Below are positions 1 to 5,689 of a DNA stretch of 6,315 nt, in pieces. The stretch's first letter is position 1. Each line of letters opens with the position of its first letter. This DNA comes from Angelakisella sp. (lineage in GTDB: Bacteria > Bacillota > Clostridia > Oscillospirales > Ruminococcaceae), in the NCBI GenBank assembly GCA_022795575.1, contig JAAWGY010000141.1, forward strand, positions 1 through 6,315. The letters are read 5' to 3'. The notes under the pieces were generated by a model that worked only from the letters and a program-made list of their open reading frames with translations, made no database searches and had not been told where the DNA came from. Position numbers and translations under genes: made by a program.

Positions 1-28
1 TGGGGAGAAAGGCCCTACCCCTAACCCC

Positions 29-116
29 GGCCGCGGTTTGCGCTTCCCCGCCAGCAGGCTACATAACCGCAATAGCCCCCATCCTCACCAAAAAGCCGCC
101 GATAAAAACCGCGGCC
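29..116. repeat. Long-range inverted repeat in gene-free left flank
   Basis: GGCCGCGGTTT at 29-39 is the exact reverse complement of AAACCGCGGCC at 106-116: 11 bp with 66 nt between the arms. The stretch 1-277 has no credible gene. The only sizeable frame (minus, 21-263) has an unnatural Pro/Gly/Arg-rich start and runs through several hairpins. The arms could bound a small structured RNA or a dispersed intergenic repeat. Nothing in the sequence decides between these. Confidence 0.5.
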
Positions 117-194
117 TAACGGCCTACAACAGAACGGCAGGGCCCGTGCCAAAAACACAAGCCCTACCGTTGTAATAGTCGTCCTGGGGAGTTT

Positions 195-275
195 CGCTCC
201 TGCGGGAGCGACCAGGGCCTGCGCGGCCCTGGACCTGCGGCCGGGTGGCCCCGGCGGGCACAACCTGTGGGACAG
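195..275 (-). repeat. Four consecutive hairpins downstream of the lipoprotein gene
   Basis: Four perfect inverted repeats follow each other just past the lipoprotein stop. They are CGCTCC/GGAGCG (195-200, 205-210), CCAGGGCC/GGCCCTGG (212-219, 225-232), CCGGG/CCCGG (241-245, 250-254) and CTGT/ACAG (265-268, 272-275). None has a run of T after it on the minus strand, so they are not textbook intrinsic terminators. They could still stop or protect the 3' end of the operon transcript, or be a repeat element. The stems are seen directly; any role is inference. Confidence 0.5.
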
Positions 276-277
276 CC

Positions 278-1057
278 TTAGCCCTCTAACTTTAGCTCGG
301 TATTCCAGGCGACGTTAAAGCAGCTGTTCTCCTCTGCCTTCAGCTCCTCGTAAATCTTCCAGCGCTGGGCGGTGTAGGACTCCGGATCCGCCGGATCCTC
401 CCCCGCCCAGTAGCAGTACCCGTCCAGGTAGCTCTCCACCATCTCGTCCCAGGACCCATACATCCCCTGCATCGCCTTGCCCAGCTCCAGGGACTTGGCC
501 AGCGTCTCCTCCAGGGTGTAGTAATCCGCCAGATAGTACCACCCCAGCAGCGACATAGCCCGGCAGTAATCCCAAGCGTCAATGGCCTCCTTGCCCCGTG
601 CCTGATATACCCGGATGGAAGCCAGATAGCAAGCCGCCTCCTCGTCGGACATCTCAAAAACCTCGGTCATCGCCCCCAAGATCTCCTCGTCGGATAACGT
701 CGTAACCTCCAGCTCCTCCAGGTACTCCATGTCGCTGATAAACTCAGCCCGATGTCCCCCCTCCTCAATGAGCCAGTCAATGGTCTCCTCAGCAGAGGCC
801 TTGTCGGTAACATCCCAGCTCTCCTTCAGGCTGGCAATGGCGCTGGCCTTAGCCGTCACCCCGGGCTTCATCCCGCCCACCAGGGTAACATCCTGCCCGT
901 TGGCAGTGGTGAGAACCGCATAGGTGTTGTTGAACCACTGCACCGTGTCGGAGGTCTTCTCCGCCGGCGCCGGGGCCGTCCCGCCCCCGCACCCCGCCAG
1001 GCTCAGCACCATGATAGCAGCCACCGCCGCCGCAAATGTCCGAATCGTCTTGTTCAT
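278..1057 (-). CDS. DUF1266 domain lipoprotein
   Basis: Predicted lipoprotein of 259 residues, probably attached to the outer face of the cytoplasmic membrane. Residues 1-23 form a lipoprotein signal: basic N terminus (NKTIR), hydrophobic stretch, and the lipobox LAGC with Cys23 as the lipidation site. A short GGG/Ala/Pro linker follows. The rest fits DUF1266: an early W-x-I/V block (SWDVTDKASAEETIDWL, about 80-96), GHR at 101-103, AWDYCRA at 161-167, and SWDEMVESYLDGYCYW at 202-217. No biochemical role is established for DUF1266 proteins, so none is assigned. It is the last gene of a probable operon, 56 nt after the DUF3006 gene, with a hairpin in that gap. The upstream GGAAAGGA is an acceptable but rather distant ribosome binding site. 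The start is fixed by the signal peptide. The lipoprotein call is strong and the domain call fairly strong. Confidence 0.85.
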   Translation of the reverse strand: MNKTIRTFAAAVAAIMVLSLAGCGGGTAPAPAEKTSDTVQWFNNTYAVLTTANGQDVTLVGGMKPGVTAKASAIASLKESWDVTDKASAEETIDWLIEEGGHRAEFISDMEYLEELEVTTLSDEEILGAMTEVFEMSDEEAACYLASIRVYQARGKEAIDAWDYCRAMSLLGWYYLADYYTLEETLAKSLELGKAMQGMYGSWDEMVESYLDGYCYWAGEDPADPESYTAQRWKIYEELKAEENSCFNVAWNTELKLEG

Positions 1058-1097
1058 CGCTTTTCCAGTCCTTTCCCAAAGATAGATGTATGAAGAT

Positions 1098-1114
1098 ACG
1101 CCCGCCCCGGGCGT
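1098..1114 (-). terminator. 7-bp hairpin at the DUF3006 stop codon (weak terminator or processing site)
   Basis: ACGCCCG at 1098-1104 and CGGGCGT at 1108-1114 pair perfectly around a 3-nt loop. The base of the stem shares its last nucleotide with the TGA stop of the DUF3006 gene. On the minus strand it is followed by ATCTTCATACATC, which is pyrimidine-rich but not a real T tract. Partial termination or mRNA stabilisation between the third and fourth operon genes is plausible; full termination is unlikely. Confidence 0.35.
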
Positions 1115-1326
1115 CAGGAGTACAGGTTGCCCAATAGCTCCAGCGTCCGCTTGCGCCGCTGGGCGGTGGCTGCACGGTCCACCTGCCAGCTGCCGTCAGG
1201 GCTGGGCACCAGACAGTCCCCCTCCCGGCTGCCGGCAGGGAGAAAGACCTTGGGGAGCCTGCGGAAGCTCCCGTCCTCCCCCTCGCAAACAGCGTATTCC
1301 CCCTCAAAACGGTCGATGATAATCAT
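1114..1326 (-). CDS. DUF3006 domain protein
   Basis: Small protein of 70 residues that matches the DUF3006 pattern along its whole length. It begins MIIIDRFEGEYAVCE (1-15), has a short basic strand (FRRLPKVFLP, about 21-30), then REGDCLV, a VDRAAT block near residue 50, and a C-terminal helix ending in a leucine-rich LELLGNLYS. There is no signal peptide or membrane segment. The function is unknown. Family members in Firmicutes often sit next to ComEC/Rec2-like MBL hydrolases, as here: the ATG is 15 nt after the hydrolase stop. Its ribosome binding site AAGGAGGA, 7 nt before the ATG, begins inside or right after that TAA stop, which suggests coupled translation. A structural or regulatory partner of the hydrolase is an inference from adjacency only. 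Confidence 0.85.
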   Translation of the reverse strand: MIIIDRFEGEYAVCEGEDGSFRRLPKVFLPAGSREGDCLVPSPDGSWQVDRAATAQRRKRTLELLGNLYS

Positions 1327-1341
1327 GCCTCGCTCCTCCTT

Positions 1342-2334
1342 TTACCCGGCCTTCCGGTACTCGCCCTTTTCACTCTCCACCGTCAGCGTCCGGCCGTCGC
1401 TGGTAAAGACGATGGCGCCGTACAGGTCGGTGCGCAGACAGGGAACACCCGCCTTTTGCAGCCGCTCGATGGTCTCCTGGTGGGGATGGCCGTAATCGTT
1501 GTCCTTCCCCACCGAGATGGTGGCGTACTGGGGGTTTACCGCGTCCAAAAACTTCTGCGTCATGCCTGTGTTGCTGCCGTGGTGGGGGATGGAGTAGACG
1601 TTGGCCCGCAGCTCCGCCCCGCTCTCCAGGATGACCTTTTCGCTCTTCTTTTCGGCGTCGCCGGTAAAGAGGAAGGCGTTCTCCCCATAGGTGAGCCGCC
1701 CCACCAGGGAGTTGTTGTTCATGTCGTCGTATTCCTCCAGGGGGGCCAGGATGGTCAGCACCGCGCCGTTCCCCAGCGCCACCGTGTCCCCCGGGTCCAG
1801 GACGGTGGTTTTGGTCTTGCTTTCGGCAAGGTAGGAGATGAGCTTCTGGTAGCCCCGGGTGGTGGGGGTGTGCTCCTCCGGCACCGGGTGGTGGAAAAAC
1901 TCCCCGGTGGGGATGGCCTCCATCACCTGGGTGATGCCGCCGTAGTGGTCCGAGTGGGGGTGGGTGTTCAGGTAGTAGTCGATCCGTTCCACCCCTTGGT
2001 CCCGGAGGTACTGGATGATATCGGGGCCGTCGGAGGACTCCCCGCCGTCGATGACCATCGTCTTTTCCGGCCCCTGGATGAGGATGCAGTCCGCCTGTCC
2101 CACATCCAGGATGTGCACCCGCAGCGCCACCCCCTCCTCCCCGGGGGATGCCGGCGCCCCGGCGGGGACGTTCTGCTGGGGAAAGATCTCCTCCAAGAAG
2201 GGGAAGTATTCGATCAGGGGCTGGATGCTCCTGCCGTTGTAGGTGAGGATGCCGGCAGCGGCAATTACCACCACCACTACCACCAGCGAGATCAGCTTCT
2301 TTTTTTGCGCCTGGGTCAGTCTGCGTTTCTTCAT
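1342..2334 (-). CDS. Membrane-anchored ComEC/Rec2-like MBL-fold hydrolase
   Basis: Metallo-beta-lactamase-fold hydrolase of 330 residues, of the stand-alone type resembling the C-terminal domain of the competence protein ComEC/Rec2. A very basic N terminus (KKRR, KKK) precedes one membrane segment at about 13-31. This predicts an N-in anchor with the catalytic domain outside. The fold begins with ILDVGQADC (75-83). The metal motif THPHSDHYGG (124-133) supplies His125, His127, Asp129 and His130. NNNSLV (206-211), LFTGD with Asp226, PHHGS (250-254) and a GHPH block (282-285) complete the set, so the active site looks intact. Family relatives are suspected or shown to hydrolyse phosphodiesters (nuclease or phosphorylcholine-type substrates); the substrate here cannot be read from sequence. 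The start overlaps the ygiQ stop as ATGA, implying translational coupling. There are no ComEC channel helices, so this is not a DNA-uptake pore. Confidence 0.9.
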   Translation of the reverse strand: MKKRRLTQAQKKKLISLVVVVVVIAAAGILTYNGRSIQPLIEYFPFLEEIFPQQNVPAGAPASPGEEGVALRVHILDVGQADCILIQGPEKTMVIDGGESSDGPDIIQYLRDQGVERIDYYLNTHPHSDHYGGITQVMEAIPTGEFFHHPVPEEHTPTTRGYQKLISYLAESKTKTTVLDPGDTVALGNGAVLTILAPLEEYDDMNNNSLVGRLTYGENAFLFTGDAEKKSEKVILESGAELRANVYSIPHHGSNTGMTQKFLDAVNPQYATISVGKDNDYGHPHQETIERLQKAGVPCLRTDLYGAIVFTSDGRTLTVESEKGEYRKAG

Positions 2335-4247
2335 GGTCTGCCTCCTTTGGGGGGATGCTTGGGGGTGCGCCTGCCGGAGCCCTTGCCCCGCCGGTCCTTG
2401 GGGGCGGCGGCAATGGCCCGGGCCTTCCGCTTATCCCCCAGCCGCCGCAGGTACGCCTGGTCCGGCTGGATGAGCTTCCCCGGCCCGTTGCCGATGAGGT
2501 CCTCCCGCCCCGCCCGGATCAGCGCCTCGATGCAGAGGCGGCGGTTCTCCGGCTTGTAGTATTGCAGCAGCGCCCGCTGTAGCCTCTTTTCGGTGGGATC
2601 GGTGGGGACAAATACCTTCTCCATGGTCCAGGGGTCCAGCCCGGTGTAGAACATGGTGGTGGAGGCGGTGCCGGGGGTGGGATAGAAGTCCTGCACCTGC
2701 TCCGGCCGGATGCGGTTTTCCTTGAGGTAGACCGCCAGGGCCACCGCGTCCCGCATGGTGCTGCCGGGGTGGGAGGAGATGAGGTAGGGCACCAGGTACT
2801 GCTCCTTTCCCGCCCGGCGGGTGGCCTCGTAGAAGGCCTTGCAGAAGCGGTCGTAGGTCTGGCGGGAGGGCTTGCCCATCCGGGCCAGCACGGCAGGGGA
2901 GACGTGCTCCGGGGCCACCTTCAGCTGGCCGCTGACATGGTGCCGCACCAGCTCATCCAAAAAGGCGGTGCTCTTATCCGCCATGATGTAGTCGTACCGC
3001 AGGCCGCTGCGGACAAAGACCTTCTTTACCCCGGGGATGGCCCGGAGCTCCCGCAGCAGCTGGATGTAGTCGCTGTGGTCCGCCCGGATGGCGGGGCAGG
3101 GGGAGGGGTAGAGGCATTTTTTGCCCATGCAAACCCCGTTCTTCTCCTGCTTTTGGCAGGCGGGGCCCCGGAAGTTGGCGGTGGGGCCCCCTACGTCGTG
3201 GATGTAGCCCTTAAAGCGGGGGTTCTCCACAAAGCCCCGGGCCTCTGCCAGTACCGAGCCGTGGCTGCGGGGGGTGACATACCGCCCCTGGTGGAAGGCG
3301 ATGGAGCAGAAGTTGCAGGCCCCGTAGCAGCCCCGGTTGTGGATGATGGAAAACTCCACCTCCTCGATGGCCTTGACGCCCCCCAGCGCCTCGTAGCTGG
3401 GGTGGTAGTACCGCTGGTAGGGCAGGGCGGAGACGGCGTCCAGCTCTTCGGTGGTCAGGGGGATGGGCGGGGGGTTCTGCACCAGCATTTTATCCCCGTG
3501 CTTTTGCAGGATGGCCTTGCCGTAAACGTGGTCCTGCTGCTCCAGCTGGATCCGGGAGGCCCGGGCGTAGGCGGCTTTATCCAGCCGGACCTTATCGAAG
3601 CTGGCGCAGGATACCGCCCCCTGGGGCGCCGGGTCGGCGAGGCCGCAGAGGTAGCAGGTCCCCCGGATGTCCCGCATCGTCCCGATCTCCTCCCCGGCGG
3701 CAAGGCGGCGGGCGATCTCCACCATGGAGTGCTCCCCCATGCCAAAGGAGAGGAGGTCCGCCCCGCTCTCCACCAGGACGGAGGGCCGGACGGCGTCGTC
3801 CCAGTAGTCGTAGTGGGCAAACCGCCGCAGGCTGGCCTCCAGCCCCCCAATGACCACCGGCACGTCGGGGTAGGCCTCCTTGCAGAGCCGGGCGTAGACG
3901 GTACAGGCCCGGTCGGGGCGCTTGCCGGCGATGTTGCCGGGGGTGTAGGCGTCGTCGCTGCGCCGGCGCTTGGCGGCGGTGTAGTGGGCCACCATGGAAT
4001 CGATGTTCCCCCCCGTCACCAAAAAGGCGTACCGGGGCCGGCCAAAGCGGGTAAAGTCCCGGGGGGAGGCAAAATCCGGCTGGGGCAGCATGGCCACCCG
4101 GTAGCCCTTGGATTCCAGCAGCCGGGAGATGATGGCCACCCCAAAGGAGGGGTGGTCCACATAGGCGTCCCCGGTGACACAGACAAAGTCCGCCTGGTCC
4201 CAGCCCCGGGCGGTCATCTCTTCCTTGGTTATGGGGAGAAAGCTCAA
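2331..4247 (-). CDS. ygiQ: YgiQ family radical SAM protein (UPF0313)
   Basis: Radical S-adenosylmethionine enzyme of 638 residues, near the usual family length, presumably cytoplasmic. The N terminus resembles family members closely (FLPITKEE..., then VTGDAYVDHPSFG at 24-36). The radical SAM cluster motif is GCYGACNFCS, with Cys307, Cys311 and Cys314. A second group, Cys364, Cys373, Cys378 and Cys384, follows the GGPTAN block and is, as I recall it, also present in E. coli YgiQ, so an additional metal or Fe-S site is possible. The last 35 residues are rich in Lys/Arg and low in complexity. The reaction catalysed by YgiQ is unknown. The start is a TTG: the family-like first residues lie in frame upstream of the first ATG, and GGAGG at 4258-4262 sits 10 nt before it. 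It is first in the operon, behind the strong promoter at 4363-4391, and its TGA overlaps the next ATG. Confidence 0.95.
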   Translation of the reverse strand: MSFLPITKEEMTARGWDQADFVCVTGDAYVDHPSFGVAIISRLLESKGYRVAMLPQPDFASPRDFTRFGRPRYAFLVTGGNIDSMVAHYTAAKRRRSDDAYTPGNIAGKRPDRACTVYARLCKEAYPDVPVVIGGLEASLRRFAHYDYWDDAVRPSVLVESGADLLSFGMGEHSMVEIARRLAAGEEIGTMRDIRGTCYLCGLADPAPQGAVSCASFDKVRLDKAAYARASRIQLEQQDHVYGKAILQKHGDKMLVQNPPPIPLTTEELDAVSALPYQRYYHPSYEALGGVKAIEEVEFSIIHNRGCYGACNFCSIAFHQGRYVTPRSHGSVLAEARGFVENPRFKGYIHDVGGPTANFRGPACQKQEKNGVCMGKKCLYPSPCPAIRADHSDYIQLLRELRAIPGVKKVFVRSGLRYDYIMADKSTAFLDELVRHHVSGQLKVAPEHVSPAVLARMGKPSRQTYDRFCKAFYEATRRAGKEQYLVPYLISSHPGSTMRDAVALAVYLKENRIRPEQVQDFYPTPGTASTTMFYTGLDPWTMEKVFVPTDPTEKRLQRALLQYYKPENRRLCIEALIRAGREDLIGNGPGKLIQPDQAYLRRLGDKRKARAIAAAPKDRRGKGSGRRTPKHPPKGGRP

Positions 4248-4257
4248 GCTCCGCGCA

Positions 4258-4262
4258 CCTCC
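4258..4262 (-). promoter_or_regulatory. Ribosome binding site supporting the TTG start of ygiQ
   Basis: GGAGG on the minus strand lies 10 nt before the TTG at 4247-4245. The nearest in-frame ATG is ten codons further in and would lose the conserved FLPITKEE start. The site therefore decides the start. Confidence 0.7.
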
Positions 4263-4291
4263 AACCGCAGCTCAACGCCGCGTCGTCATTG

Positions 4292-4343
4292 GCAGCGGGA
4301 GGGGGGGCAGATCCCCGGGGGGCCTCCTGCCCTTTCCCGCTGC
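4292..4343 (-). promoter_or_regulatory. Large hairpin in the ygiQ 5' leader
   Basis: GCAGCGGGA at 4292-4300 pairs with TCCCGCTGC at 4335-4343 (9 bp). Inside it, GGGCAG at 4305-4310 pairs with CTGCCC at 4327-4332, and CCCCGGGG lies at the apex (4313-4320). The element falls between the predicted transcription start near 4356 and the ribosome binding site, so it would be in the mRNA leader. There is no T tract on the minus strand, so it is not a terminator. It could stabilise the message or be a protein- or ligand-binding leader; I recognise no riboswitch class. Confidence 0.5.
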
Positions 4344-4362
4344 TGGTATCGTACAAATATAC

Positions 4363-4391
4363 ATTATAATCAAGGCGGCGGCGGGTTGCAA
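4363..4391 (-). promoter_or_regulatory. Strong sigma-A promoter for the ygiQ operon
   Basis: On the minus strand the -35 TTGCAA (4386-4391, 4 of 6 matches to TTGACA) is followed after exactly 17 bp by a perfect -10 TATAAT (4363-4368). Transcription should begin near 4356, giving a leader of about 108 nt before the TTG of ygiQ. The short AT-rich stretch stands out in otherwise very GC-rich DNA. Confidence 0.8.
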
Positions 4392-4411
4392 GTCGGTTGG
4401 CCCCGCCCCGC

Positions 4412-4467
4412 CCGCTTTTTCTCGCCGGTATCCGGGGGTTGCCGGGGGAAATGGCGGTAAAAAGCGG
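4412..4467. repeat. Nested inverted repeat upstream of the ygiQ promoter
   Basis: CCGCTTTTT at 4412-4420 and AAAAAGCGG at 4459-4467 are exact reverse complements. Inside them CGCC (4423-4426) faces GGCG (4453-4456), and the loop carries CCGGGGG twice (4432-4438, 4442-4448). The whole 56 bp could fold as one hairpin on either strand. It lies between the yitT end and the ygiQ promoter and may be part of a dispersed intergenic repeat. On the minus strand the GGCG/CGCC pair at 4466-4477 followed by GCTTTTT is also weakly terminator-like. Confidence 0.45.
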
Positions 4468-4482
4468 CGGTTTCGCCTGGAC

Positions 4483-4496
4483 GCGCCTGCGGGCGC
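4483..4496. repeat. Short GC hairpin with CCTGCGGG core
   Basis: GCGCC at 4483-4487 and GGCGC at 4492-4496 pair around TGCG. The same TGCG loop and CCTGCGGG core occur in the hairpin at 195-210, and both are preceded by GTTTCGC (4470-4476 and 191-197). This points to a shared short repeat type in the intergenic DNA. Confidence 0.4.
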
Positions 4497-4500
4497 AGTA

Positions 4501-4537
4501 ACGCCGCAGGGTGCAAAAAGGCCTGACAAGGCGGCGT
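4501..4537 (-). terminator. Probable weak terminator of yitT with an alternative outer stem
   Basis: About 25 nt past the yitT stop, the minus strand reads GCCT-TGTC-AGGC (stem 4529-4532 with 4521-4524), then C and TTTTT (4519-4515), the layout of a short intrinsic terminator. ACGCCGC (4501-4507) and GCGGCGT (4531-4537) form a competing 7-bp outer stem that shares bases with the inner one. The short 4-bp inner stem makes termination strength uncertain. Confidence 0.4.
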
Positions 4538-4560
4538 GCTGGGAGATCTTGAATAGGCTC

Positions 4561-5448
4561 TCAATCCAGCCGCCGGAGAAAGGTTCCGTAGACCCGCAGG
4601 TCCTCGCTGACCACCACAAAGGCGCTGGGATCCTCCTGCTCAATGGCCTTGCGCAGGACCACCTCCTCAAACTTGTTCACCACGGTATAGTAGACGAATT
4701 TGCCCTTCAGGCTGTGCCCCCCGGTCCCCTCCCAAAAGGTGACGCCCCGGCTGACGCTTTCCATCACCCGCTGGTGCATCCGGGGGCTTTCGGTGATGAT
4801 CATCACCCCGCAGTTGACCCCCTGGGTGTGGAGCTTATCGGTTACAAGGGCGCAGACAAAGGCAAAGATCAGGGAATAGATGGCGGTTTGGAGGTCGAAG
4901 AGCAGGGCGCAGGCGATGTAGATGCAGGAGTTGAGAAGGTTGGTGATAAGCCCCACCCCCAAGGGGATTCTTTGGGCCAGCCAGACTCCCAGGATATCGA
5001 AGCCGGCGGTGCTCCCCCCCGCCCGCAGGATGATGCCCACCCCGGCGCCGCCCAGGATGCCCCCGATGAGGCAGGCGGTGAGGGGATCGGTGATGAGGGG
5101 CTGGCTGACGTGGAGGAAGGAGATGGCCGCCGTCTGCACCGCCATACAGAACAGGGTGCGCACCAAAAAACGCCTGCCGATGCTGCGGAAGGCCAGGAGC
5201 ATCAGCGGGATGTTAAAGAGGAGGTTCAGGGGGCCGGCAAGGTCGATCCCCGGCGCAAGCCCCAAATGGTCCACCGCCAGGGTGCGGATGACCTGGGAGG
5301 CCCCCACCGTGCCGCCGTTGTAAAAGCCCAGGGGCACGGTAAACAGCTGGAACCCCATAACCCCAATCACCACACCGGCGAACAGCTCGATGTAGCGCTG
5401 GTAATCCTTGATTTGGTCCGCGGTGGTGGGAATCCTGCCGGAACCCAT
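4561..5448 (-). CDS. YitT family membrane protein with DUF2179 domain
   Basis: Integral membrane protein of 295 residues with the standard YitT layout. About six hydrophobic segments can be seen (roughly residues 18-38, 75-93, 97-113, 122-142, 163-185 and 186-203), including the conserved GGSTAGFDILG near 144-154. A cytoplasmic DUF2179 domain of about 85 residues follows, with a Gly-rich turn at 241-244 and DPSAFVVV near 273-280. Transport has been suggested for the family but no substrate is known; a PII-like fold for DUF2179 suggests ligand sensing. An in-frame ATG at 5529 is rejected: the predicted promoter lies between the two ATGs, and AAAGGAG (5459-5465) sits 10 nt before 5448. It appears to be a single-gene unit, separated from yjdF upstream and ygiQ downstream by hairpins and promoters. 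Confidence 0.9.
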   Translation of the reverse strand: MGSGRIPTTADQIKDYQRYIELFAGVVIGVMGFQLFTVPLGFYNGGTVGASQVIRTLAVDHLGLAPGIDLAGPLNLLFNIPLMLLAFRSIGRRFLVRTLFCMAVQTAAISFLHVSQPLITDPLTACLIGGILGGAGVGIILRAGGSTAGFDILGVWLAQRIPLGVGLITNLLNSCIYIACALLFDLQTAIYSLIFAFVCALVTDKLHTQGVNCGVMIITESPRMHQRVMESVSRGVTFWEGTGGHSLKGKFVYYTVVNKFEEVVLRKAIEQEDPSAFVVVSEDLRVYGTFLRRLD

Positions 5449-5499
5449 AGCGGCGTCACTCCTTTCCTTTTGGCAAAGCGGGGGCGATTTTCTCCACCC

Positions 5500-5529
5500 A
5501 TTGTACCCGAGCCGCCCGGCGCTCCGCAA
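5500..5529 (-). promoter_or_regulatory. Predicted sigma-A promoter of yitT
   Basis: The minus strand has -10 TACAAT (5500-5505, 5 of 6 matches) and -35 TTGCGG (5524-5529, 3 of 6 matches) with an 18-bp spacer. Initiation near 5493 gives a leader of about 45 nt to the ATG at 5448 and would exclude the upstream ATG at 5529. The -35 is weak, so confidence is moderate. Confidence 0.5.
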
Positions 5530-5598
5530 TAAAGCGGTTTACAGCGGCTGGCGCGCAGGGGGATCCGGCGGCTTTGCGCCCTGTCCCTCTGCCCGGCG

Positions 5599-5617
5599 GG
5601 GGAGAGGCCTTTTCCCC
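5599..5617. repeat. GC-rich hairpin upstream of yitT
   Basis: GGGGA (5599-5603) pairs with TCCCC (5613-5617). Further pairs, partly G-U, continue inward to an AGGCCT centre. It has no adjacent T tract and no obvious role. It lies between the larger hairpin at 5627-5660 and the yitT promoter. Confidence 0.3.
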
Positions 5618-5626
5618 GGGGCGGCA

Positions 5627-5660
5627 AGGGGGAATTTCACCAAAAGGCGAAATTCCCCCT
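5627..5660 (-). terminator. 12-bp perfect hairpin downstream of yjdF
   Basis: AGGGGGAATTTC at 5627-5638 is the exact reverse complement of GAAATTCCCCCT at 5649-5660, with a 10-nt loop. It begins 30 nt after the yjdF stop and is the longest uninterrupted stem in the window. The minus strand continues TTGCCGCC, without a proper T tract, so it is at best a non-canonical terminator. Since it also sits close to the change in base composition, it could instead be a palindromic repeat at an insertion boundary. Confidence 0.5.
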
Positions 5661-5689
5661 GATAAACTGGAAACTGAGAGACAACGCAA

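Noticed and set aside
21..263. Minus-strand 80-codon open frame downstream of the lipoprotein gene
   Set aside because: Pro/Gly/Arg-rich start, no recognisable domain, and it runs through three strong hairpins and the long inverted repeat. It looks like chance in GC-rich DNA or a translated repeat.
384..398. Palindrome GGATCC-GCC-GGATCC
   Set aside because: It lies inside the lipoprotein coding region, where it simply encodes a repeated Asp-Pro (DPADP).
1456..2559. Plus-strand 367-codon open frame
   Set aside because: Antisense to the MBL hydrolase gene and the ygiQ end; no domain can be seen.
2769..4460. Plus-strand 563-codon open frame
   Set aside because: Antisense to ygiQ, which has a full family match. 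The translation is low in complexity (Gly/Val/Asp/His-rich), typical of the complement of GC-rich coding sequence.
5449..5529. Upstream ATG extension of yitT by 27 codons
   Set aside because: The extra residues are unlike YitT proteins, the predicted -10 lies inside them, and a good ribosome binding site precedes the ATG at 5448.
4174..5532. Plus-strand 452-codon open frame
   Set aside because: Antisense to yitT and extends through the terminator and promoter gap; composition is that of a shadow frame.
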